Positions 34,254 to 41,249 of a DNA stretch of 64,000 nt are shown here, piece after piece (position 1 is the stretch's first letter; each line of letters starts with the position of its first letter). This stretch comes from Flavobacterium sp. I-STPP5a. Lineage in GTDB: Bacteria; Bacteroidota; Bacteroidia; Flavobacteriales; Flavobacteriaceae. The DNA lies in contig NZ_VHLM01000084.1 in the NCBI RefSeq assembly GCF_009764685.1, positions 31,853 through 95,852 on the forward strand, given 5' to 3'. The notes below the pieces were generated by a model, which was not told the DNA's origin, made no database searches, and saw only the letters and a program-made list of their open reading frames with translations. The position numbers were made by a program, and so were the translations under genes.

Positions 34254-37200
34254 GATTTTACTAGTTGAGTTATCAAATTTTTCAATTCTACAATTTGGCT
34301 TTGTTGCTCTTTAATAGCTTCAAACAATACTGCAACTGCATTTTGATATTTAACAGCTTTAGTTCCATCTTCTTGAATTAGTACTAATTCTGGGAAAGTG
34401 GCTTCAAGTTCCTGAGCTATAAATCCAATGTTGTCTTTTTGTTTTGTATCTATTCTATCATATATTACCCCTCTGGATGCTTGTATTCTCTCAATTACAT
34501 TCGTAATAGGTCTTATATTTTCCTTAACCCTTGCGTCAGAGAAAGCAGTAACATCTCCCGTTACTGTTAATGAGGCTCCAGTAATTGCACCTGAGAATGC
34601 TGAGTATGAAACATAATTTGAATTATCTAGTACTGTTTTCCAACCTTGCCAACCGTAATTATATCTCCTAAAATATAATTGGTCATCCCACATATTTTGA
34701 ACAATCTGAAAACCATAATTAGGATCTCCAGGATGAGAACCTACAGTTATCCCATTTGAATAACCACTTGTTGCATTGTTAGCTTGTCCAGTATTCCATG
34801 AATAAAAAGGTCTAACTCCATTTCCAGGATGTGAATTGTCTGGATTACTATCATACCCTTTTGTTATATTACAAGTTGAAGCGTTGCCTATAAACGATGC
34901 CGCTGTAATAGGAACATTGAATACAGATGAACCACTAGTATCAGTTCTAACTAACACGTTATTCGCATAAGTCTCTAATACTCCATCTCCATTCTGTTTA
35001 AATCCAGTATCGCTATCACCTATTGCAATAGCGTTTTGTACGTTTAAGCTTCCTGTTCTTGAATTCGCTCCACCTACAGCTATTCCCGAAGTAGCATTTA
35101 TAGAACCAGTTAAGGTACCACCAGTTAGTGGTAGAACATGGCTACTATAGTTGTATGTAGTTAAGAACTCATAATTTGAACCATAAGCTGTAGCATTAGA
35201 AGCTTGGGCTGTAATAAACATTCTTGGCTGACCATTCCTTAAAGTATGTAGAGCACACATTTGTAATACATCGCCTCCAGCATAACCATTTATCCATAGA
35301 GTATCAGCCCAGACACTTGGGAAACCAGTCATTGCCACTTTTAATCCTATGCCTTGTCCAAAGTAAGTTTGAGGGTTAAGTTGTTGTCCTCCTAAATATG
35401 CAGTAGGCAAATATGTTGCTGAACCAGCATTACCACTGATATTTATTCCCCATGTACCACTAGCGCCAGCACCTATTAAAGTAGGAGAATAGGAATTATA
35501 ATTACTAGAATTTAACACTCTTGCCCAGGGACTAAATACGTCATTATTTACCTGTCGGATATACATGTCAGGGTTTCCTCCTCCCCATAAATAAGCCTGT
35601 TGTGTTCCATAAACATTAGATGGATTGGAATGTCTCATAGATTCTATATTGAACCATTGTCCAGCAACTGGTGCATCAGTCTCATTATTTCCATCATGCC
35701 AACTTTTATTACCAGCTGTTGTATTTCTAAAGGATGTTATTATATTCCCTGTATCATTACTTCTTGATAAAAGACTAGAATAGGATGATGTGTTTGAATT
35801 TCCTGTTATATTTATTCCCCAAGTTCCAGTAGCACCCACACCAGTTAAAGTAGGGGCATAAGAATTGTAATTACCATTTGTTAAAAGTTTTCCCCAAGAA
35901 CCCCAAGTTCCGTTTGCACATTTTCGAACATAGGAATTTGGTATATCACCCATTGACACATACGTCTGAATTCCGTAATCTGTAGCGTCATCTGTTTTAG
36001 AGCTTGTTAAGATTCCCCAGCTTGAGGTTGAATCAGGAGAAAATGTACTTTGACTGTTTACTTGACATGTATTGACAGAACTTTGTCTATACCCTGTAAA
36101 TAAAGTATTCAAATTGATAATACTTTTATATGGAACATCCGATGTATTGGTTGGTTTATATAATCCTGCATGATTTCCCCATCCAAAAGCAGTTTGTCCG
36201 TTGATAACTCTTAAATCGTTACCCTCAGTTATTGTTCCCGAACTTGTGCCAAAGTTTTTATTAAAAGCTGTATTTTTTGAAAAAGCAGGTTCGTAGTTTC
36301 CAGCGGCTTGCTTTCCATTCAATTGTGTTTGAATACTGGAAGTTGCATCATTAAATGCCTGTTGATTTGCAGATTGAAATTTTCTTGTTGCAGTTTCATT
36401 GATTTGATCAGCGCTATAATCACCAGTTTGAGCTGTAACTGAACCATTACGCCCAAAAACTGTTGTTACCGCACTATTTGGCGAAAGTAATTCTTGCCAA
36501 TCTGCTAATAACGTAGGATTTGAACCCTTTAATATAAATGATTTATTTAAATCGGTTCTAACGGCTATATCTCCCGTTTCGGCGATAACAGCCAACATCT
36601 CTGCCTGTGAAGCGGTCACTAAAGTGTTTGATATGGTAATCAATGGAAGTTGTGACGAAATCAATTTCCCATCTGCGCCAAGTCCTGCATACCCGTTGGC
36701 AACGTTTTTATTTGCTACATTTTCTGCAGTGAATCCTAATGAAGATTGTTTAGCATTCCAAGTTGCTTTTTCAGCATCTGTTACAAATCTGTTATTGACA
36801 TCCTGAGCAATAATACTTGGCGGGTGATTTGCTGGATGTGTATAATTAGAAAGTATTCCAAGACGTGTGATTTCAGTATCCGAGAGTAAACTTTTCCCTG
36901 TGACTTTATCAACTTTTAAACCTAAATCAGTTACTAAATTTGTTACTTGACTTTGGGCAATACTCCCGGTGATTGTTCCTGCAGTTCCTGTAGTATTCTG
37001 ATTCAATATAGGAAAATCGCTAGCTACAGCAATAACAGGAACTCCAGTAGTAGTGGTGTTTTTTAAAATACCAGTTGCTAAGCCTGAAAGTAATGTACCA
37101 TTAATTCCTTTTACTGTTAATGCCGTTGAACCTGTTGCATCACCAGTGTGGGTTGCATTAGACACTAAACCGCTATATAATGAATTGACCGCATTATCAC

Positions 37201-38038
37201 CGGTATTTACACCAGTTACACTTCCTGTTCCTGTGGCATATGTGCCTGATGGTTGTTTAGAATTCAATTGGGTTTGAATACTGGAAGTTGCATCATTAAA
37301 CGCCTGTTGATTTGCAGATTGAAATTTCTTTGTAGCAGTTTCAGTAATCTGGTCTGCTGTATAATCTCCTATTTGAGCTGTAACTAAACCATTACGCCCA
37401 AAAACTGTTGTTACCGCATTAGTCGATGAAAGCAATTCTTGCCAATCTGCTAATAACGTAGCGTTTGAACCCTTTAATATAAATGATTTATTTAAATCGG
37501 TTCTAACGGCTATATCTCCAGTTTCGGCGGTAACAGCTAACATTTCTGCCTGTGAAGCAGTCACTAAAGTGTTTGATATGCTAATCAATGGAAGTTGTGA
37601 CGAAATTAATTTCCCGTCTGCGCCAAGTCCGGCATACCCGTTGGCAACGTTTTTATTGGCTACATTTTCTGCAGTGAATCCCAATGAAGATTGTTTAGCA
37701 TTCCAAGTTGCTTTTTCAGCATCTGTTACAAATCTGTTATTAACATCCTGAGCAATAATACTTGGCGGGTGATTTGCTGGATGTGTATAATTAGAGAGTG
37801 TTCCAAGACGCGTGATTTCAGTATCCGAGAGTAAACTTTTACCCGTAACTTTATCAACTTTATTATCTTGTAAAACTTTACCTTGTCTAGCATCTAATAC
37901 CTTTCCCGGAACGGTACAATCAAGAGTGTTGTTAATATCGCTAAACTCCAATTCTCCATTGGTTTTAGTAACTAAGATTTGGTTTTGAGCGCCTTTTTCT
38001 AAATCGGCTACTTTTATTCTGTTATGATCTATACTCAT
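34250..38038 (-). CDS. Long tail fibre with S74 intramolecular chaperone
   Basis: 1262 residues, no signal peptide. Residues 1-70 are the shared anchor. Residues about 60-480 contain two copies of a 200-residue block (VTGKSLLSDTEITRLG, NRFVTDAEKATWNAKQ, GYAGLGADGKLISSQLPL, VTTVFGRNG). The middle has phage-type shaft motifs (GNWGSWGKLL-like 'ANGTWGSWGKLL', ATGTWGINITGN). The last 96 residues (from 1167) are an S74 endosialidase-type chaperone: SDARVKENIRPI, NIGFIAQELEATFPELV, VKYQNAVAVLFEAIKEQQ and a terminal coiled coil. In this family the chaperone trimerises the fibre and then cuts itself off before the Ser of SDxR. So this is a trimeric receptor-binding fibre. Confidence 0.87.
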   Translation of the reverse strand: MSIDHNRIKVADLEKGAQNQILVTKTNGELEFSDINNTLDCTVPGKVLDARQGKVLQDNKVDKVTGKSLLSDTEITRLGTLSNYTHPANHPPSIIAQDVNNRFVTDAEKATWNAKQSSLGFTAENVANKNVANGYAGLGADGKLISSQLPLISISNTLVTASQAEMLAVTAETGDIAVRTDLNKSFILKGSNATLLADWQELLSSTNAVTTVFGRNGLVTAQIGDYTADQITETATKKFQSANQQAFNDATSSIQTQLNSKQPSGTYATGTGSVTGVNTGDNAVNSLYSGLVSNATHTGDATGSTALTVKGINGTLLSGLATGILKNTTTTGVPVIAVASDFPILNQNTTGTAGTITGSIAQSQVTNLVTDLGLKVDKVTGKSLLSDTEITRLGILSNYTHPANHPPSIIAQDVNNRFVTDAEKATWNAKQSSLGFTAENVANKNVANGYAGLGADGKLISSQLPLITISNTLVTASQAEMLAVIAETGDIAVRTDLNKSFILKGSNPTLLADWQELLSPNSAVTTVFGRNGSVTAQTGDYSADQINETATRKFQSANQQAFNDATSSIQTQLNGKQAAGNYEPAFSKNTAFNKNFGTSSGTITEGNDLRVINGQTAFGWGNHAGLYKPTNTSDVPYKSIINLNTLFTGYRQSSVNTCQVNSQSTFSPDSTSSWGILTSSKTDDATDYGIQTYVSMGDIPNSYVRKCANGTWGSWGKLLTNGNYNSYAPTLTGVGATGTWGINITGNSNTSSYSSLLSRSNDTGNIITSFRNTTAGNKSWHDGNNETDAPVAGQWFNIESMRHSNPSNVYGTQQAYLWGGGNPDMYIRQVNNDVFSPWARVLNSSNYNSYSPTLIGAGASGTWGINISGNAGSATYLPTAYLGGQQLNPQTYFGQGIGLKVAMTGFPSVWADTLWINGYAGGDVLQMCALHTLRNGQPRMFITAQASNATAYGSNYEFLTTYNYSSHVLPLTGGTLTGSINATSGIAVGGANSRTGSLNVQNAIAIGDSDTGFKQNGDGVLETYANNVLVRTDTSGSSVFNVPITAASFIGNASTCNITKGYDSNPDNSHPGNGVRPFYSWNTGQANNATSGYSNGITVGSHPGDPNYGFQIVQNMWDDQLYFRRYNYGWQGWKTVLDNSNYVSYSAFSGAITGASLTVTGDVTAFSDARVKENIRPITNVIERIQASRGVIYDRIDTKQKDNIGFIAQELEATFPELVLIQEDGTKAVKYQNAVAVLFEAIKEQQSQIVELKNLITQLVKS
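36317..36917 (-). repeat. 601-bp direct repeat, copy A
   Basis: Matches 37262-37862 at a constant offset of 945 bp with few differences. It duplicates a 200-residue block within the 1262-aa fibre. Confidence 0.82.
37262..37862 (-). repeat. 601-bp direct repeat, copy B
   Basis: Upstream (in transcription) copy of the block above. Its right end merges with the anchor region shared with the 1041-aa fibre. Confidence 0.82.
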
Positions 38039-38217
38039 TTTTTTATATTCCGTTAATTAAATAATTATGTGTTTCGTTTAGAAACTATTTTTAAATACCC
38101 AAATTCTGCATTAGATTAAAACTGTTAAGAAAAAGAAATTCAATTTTAATAGAATAGCTTTTTTGGCTTCGGTTTTAAAAAATTCCAATGTAGCATTTGG
38201 GTTTAATCTTAAAGATT

Positions 38218-39078
38218 TCAATATGCTTGTTTGTAATTATGAGTTAAAATTCCATTTGCAAAATAGGTGTGAAATGGATTTAATGTCAACGGATAAATTT
38301 TTCTCTCTTCTAAATTGATTGTAACTGATGTAACCGGTATAATTTCACTTTCAATAGTGTACAAATTATCTCCAACCAGAATATCTCCTAGAGCAATAAA
38401 TCTCCAAAGACCATCACGCTGAATTAATTGCAGGTGAGTTGGAGTAGCTTCAAACAAACCATCATTAATTATCATCGTTTTATATGCAACTTTCTGTGTT
38501 AATTTGGTAATTGGTGATATAATTCTGGTTTCTAATAAATGTTCACAAGACCATTTATACAATTCACTAGCATCATTGGTGTCAATAAGCGTTTCAATTT
38601 CAGCAGAAAGCAGCAGCTGATCCAGGTGTAAATCTTCGATTACCTTTCTTGAACCATCCGGCAATGTAATTAGTGTGCCTTCAACAAAGCAACCGCCTCC
38701 TCCTCCACCCCCTCCAGTGTAGATAGGTTCACATGTTCCTCCATTATTTGCATACGTTTGTACATTTGCAGCTAGCCATGCATCTGCCTGCGCATTAGCA
38801 TCTGCTAAACTAATTGTAGAGACAAACTGATTTGGATACGAGGTAAGTACAACGGTACTTCCGCTATAACCACTTCCGCAGTTATTTTTTTTTGCACTTA
38901 ATTTTTTTTCTACACTATAATATCTTGTAGTTGGAGCACAAGTAACTGTGTCTAAAACTGGTGCAATATAATCAGGATCTGTAACAACATTTGGTTTTGT
39001 TGGTAATCCCGCAGAACTGCCGTCATCTAAATAATACAACTCTAGATTAGCGAATGATTTATATCCTGTATTTCCCAT
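38218..39078 (-). CDS. DUF5977 protein with C-terminal Hint domain
   Basis: 286 residues, no signal peptide. Residues about 52-116 are DUF5977 (YYSVEKKLSAKKNNCGSGYS, then NQFVSTISLADANAQADAWL, QTYANNGGTC). A run of eight glycines (122-129) links to a Hint domain from C130 to N281: CFVEGTLITLPDGSRKVIED, FEATPTHLQLIQRDG (block B T and H), YPLTLNPFHTYFANGILTHN. The tail after the Asn is YKQAY, so the +1 residue is Tyr, a non-splicing context as in bacterial intein-like domains. The domain is clearly homologous to that at 33033-34253, over its whole length. The N-terminal 40 residues (GYKSFANLELYYLDDGS) match no family I know. Confidence 0.84.
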   Translation of the reverse strand: MGNTGYKSFANLELYYLDDGSSAGLPTKPNVVTDPDYIAPVLDTVTCAPTTRYYSVEKKLSAKKNNCGSGYSGSTVVLTSYPNQFVSTISLADANAQADAWLAANVQTYANNGGTCEPIYTGGGGGGGGCFVEGTLITLPDGSRKVIEDLHLDQLLLSAEIETLIDTNDASELYKWSCEHLLETRIISPITKLTQKVAYKTMIINDGLFEATPTHLQLIQRDGLWRFIALGDILVGDNLYTIESEIIPVTSVTINLEERKIYPLTLNPFHTYFANGILTHNYKQAY

Positions 39079-39090
39079 TTCTATTATTTT

Positions 39091-39888
39091 TTAATAATTA
39101 ATTACAATTTGTCCTGTAGAAGAATTTTTAAAATATGTTATATAACCAAGATTAGCTACAGATTCTATATTCTTTGATAAGTTAGTACCTTGTATGAGTA
39201 CTCTTTTAGAATACGTTTGTTTATGCACCTGAGTACCTCCATTATTTATAATATCATATCCTGATTTAACCATTTCTCCACCTAGATATGTGATTACTTC
39301 AATATCTATATTTCCTGTATTAACAGCACTGTACCAAGAACCAGCCATTCGTAACTGAATTGTATTGAGTGTAGGAAAGTCTGTAGTTATTTTGCTAAAA
39401 TTTACCAGACAACTTTCAACTCCATTTGCTTGAGTATTATCGCCTCCCCACATGATGTATGAATCAACTGCTAAAGCATTTAATGGAATTTCGTTATTAA
39501 ATCCGTGACCCCAGCCCATCCATTTATTGTCTAGAGGTGTTCCTGAATTTACGATTCCGGTATAGGTGTCAAAATCTTGTCCGGCTCCTAATGCCCATTT
39601 ATACCTTACAACCAAGTAATCAAATGGAGATAATGTTGTTGCGGGTTCCAGCACGCAAGAAGGATTTATTCCTCTCCATGCAGTAATTCTGCATGATCCT
39701 GTGTTATTTGCATATGCCTGTACGTTTGCAGCGAGCCAAGCATCGGCTTTTGCATTTGCATCTTCAACACTTATTGTTGATACAAACTGATTTGCAGGAG
39801 CAGCAAGTGTAACGGACGTACCAATAACACCGGCAGCGCAATCATTTTTTGACGCAGTAAGTCTCTTGGCTATATTGTAATATTCCAT
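39091..39888 (-). CDS. DUF5977 protein with beta-rich C-terminal domain
   Basis: 265 residues. Residues 1-67 are DUF5977 (YYNIAKRLTASKNDCAAGVI, NQFVSTISVEDANAKADAWL, QAYANNTGSC), paralogous to residues 52-116 of the next gene. Residues 70-265 form a beta-rich, Trp/Gly/Asn-rich domain (VVRYKWALGAGQDFDTYTGI, KWMGWGHGFNN, YIMWGGDNTQANGVESCLVN) that looks carbohydrate- or ligand-binding; I do not recognise it. It stops 12 bp before the DUF5977-Hint gene, so the pair is probably translated together and may be a split adhesin. Confidence 0.72.
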   Translation of the reverse strand: MEYYNIAKRLTASKNDCAAGVIGTSVTLAAPANQFVSTISVEDANAKADAWLAANVQAYANNTGSCRITAWRGINPSCVLEPATTLSPFDYLVVRYKWALGAGQDFDTYTGIVNSGTPLDNKWMGWGHGFNNEIPLNALAVDSYIMWGGDNTQANGVESCLVNFSKITTDFPTLNTIQLRMAGSWYSAVNTGNIDIEVITYLGGEMVKSGYDIINNGGTQVHKQTYSKRVLIQGTNLSKNIESVANLGYITYFKNSSTGQIVINY

Positions 39889-40032
39889 ACTCTGTTTATA
39901 ATTAATTATGAATTGTTCTAACTTATTGAGTGATTTACTTCAATCACAACAATAAGTTTTTAGCAGTAAAAGATTGTTTAGCAATTGTATCCGATTTTAA
40001 ATTTCGGCTTTTTTTGAAGTACTGATTTAAAT

Positions 40033-40374
40033 TTATTTTTTTGGTGTTAAACCAAATTTCATAAGAGAAAATGCAATTTCATTGCTTATAAAACCAATAG
40101 AATAGGCGAGCCAAATACTTGTTTCTATTTTTAAGACTAGATTTGAGAATCTAAAAAAAGCTACAGCAATTAAAAAGCCAATAGTTAAATTAAGTAGATT
40201 GTGCTGCAGCAAAAAAGACCAGGACCAACGATGAGGAGTATCATAGCTGTTTTTGTACTTCAATTTTGCGCGAATTATTATAGCGGTAAAAGCCCCGCCA
40301 AAAGCTAAAAGGAACCACGCCAAATAGGCTGCTAAATATGTGGTCCCTAATAACTGTTCTAAAATTGTTTTCAA
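40033..40374 (-). CDS. Holin-like small membrane protein with TTG start
   Basis: 113 residues with three to four hydrophobic segments (TYLAAYLAWFLLAFGGAFTA, FLLQHNLLNLTIGFLIAVAF, IWLAYSIGFISNEIAFSL) and a basic tail (GLTPKK). Size and topology fit a holin or small phage membrane protein, without a family match that I can assert. No ATG is available near the start; TTG at 40372-40374 lies 5 bp after the preceding stop and is conserved in the relic at 32892-32894, so it is probably the true start. Confidence 0.62.
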   Translation of the reverse strand: MKTILEQLLGTTYLAAYLAWFLLAFGGAFTAIIIRAKLKYKNSYDTPHRWSWSFLLQHNLLNLTIGFLIAVAFFRFSNLVLKIETSIWLAYSIGFISNEIAFSLMKFGLTPKK

Positions 40375-40379
40375 GAATT

Positions 40380-40649
40380 TTATTCTTCTTGTTTTACAAT
40401 TTCACCGGTTTCAATGTTTATACGAATATCTCCGTATTCCTCTTTGATTGCTTTTTCTAAATCACTGATGTTTTGCTGCTGAACCGCAATTTGACTTAAA
40501 ATATCAGCTTTTTGAAATTCGTATTGAATAGACAATTCTCCCAATGATAATCTGGCTTTATCCATGAATGCATTGAAGTCTTGCAACTTCTTTAATTGTT
40601 CTGGGTTGATTGCTTTTATTTCTTCTTTTTTTAATGCTACGTTTTCCAT
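40380..40649 (-). CDS. Small coiled-coil protein, copy 2
   Basis: 89 residues from the ATG at 40649; an upstream TTG (40709) would add 20 residues that are only the duplicated stub of the holin-like gene and is rejected. The sequence (EQLKKLQDFNAFMDKARLSL, then ELSIQYEFQKADILSQIAVQ and DLEKAIKEEYGDIRINIETG) is nearly the same as copy 1. It is followed 5 bp later by the holin-like TTG. Confidence 0.78.
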   Translation of the reverse strand: MENVALKKEEIKAINPEQLKKLQDFNAFMDKARLSLGELSIQYEFQKADILSQIAVQQQNISDLEKAIKEEYGDIRINIETGEIVKQEE

Positions 40650-40714
40650 TTTAATTTTTTTAATTTTTTTATTGTAATAAATTATTGACTGATCTAAAAT
40701 TGTTTTCAAGAATT

Positions 40715-40984
40715 TTATTCTTCTTGTTTTACAATTTCACCAGTTTCAATATTTACGCGAATGTCTCCGTATTCCTCTTTGATTGCTTTTTCTAAATCCC
40801 CGATGTTTTGCTGCTGAACAGCAATTTGACTTAAAATATCAGCTTTTTGAAATTCGTATTGAATTGACAATTCTCCTAATGATAGCCTGGCTTTATCCAT
40901 GAATCCATTAAAGTCTTGTAACTTTTTTAATTGATCTGGATTGATTGCTTTTACTTCTTCTTTTTTAATTTCTTGTGTTTCCAT
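40715..40984 (-). CDS. Small coiled-coil protein, copy 1
   Basis: 89 residues (DQLKKLQDFNGFMDKARLSL, then ELSIQYEFQKADILSQIAVQ and DLEKAIKEEYGDIRVNIETG). Differences from copy 2 are a handful of residues, mostly in the first 15 positions, fitting recent tandem duplication. Function is unknown; the third relative sits before another fibre gene (29162-29434), so the family appears to travel with fibre cassettes. The 265-bp gap upstream (40985-41249) holds an imperfect stem (AGCCCTA / TAGGGCT near 41061-41096) and no gene. Confidence 0.78.
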   Translation of the reverse strand: METQEIKKEEVKAINPDQLKKLQDFNGFMDKARLSLGELSIQYEFQKADILSQIAVQQQNIGDLEKAIKEEYGDIRVNIETGEIVKQEE

Positions 40985-41249
40985 TTTTTTTATGTGTTTT
41001 TGAATTTATTTTTTTTGTTTTAGATTACCATTAAGGCCTTTTTAATGCACTTTTTTTATAAGCCCTAAAACAGATAATTTTATTTATTCTAGGGCTGGTT
41101 AAACCAGTACTTAATAGTATTTTAAAGATGCTTAATCAATCTAGCTTAATCCATTTATTTATAAATTCCGAATTATTCCATGTAAGAAGCTTTATTGTTT
41201 TTTTCAATTAGTTTTGATAAAACACTTCATTGATTTAGTTTTTTTTGAA

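Larger units (their letters stand above)
40359..40985 (-). repeat. Tandem duplication of about 335 bp
   Basis: 40359-40650 and 40694-40985 are closely alike at an offset of 335 bp. Each unit contains one coiled-coil gene plus the first bases of the holin-like gene (CTTGAAAACAATTTTAGA), showing that the copy arose by duplication of this two-gene segment and left a holin stub at 40680-40709. Confidence 0.82.

Noticed and set aside
40650..40709. 20-residue N-terminal extension of coiled-coil copy 2 from a TTG
   Set aside because: It is the duplicated start of the holin-like gene (KTILDQS) running into AT-rich spacer, not conserved in copies 1 and 3.
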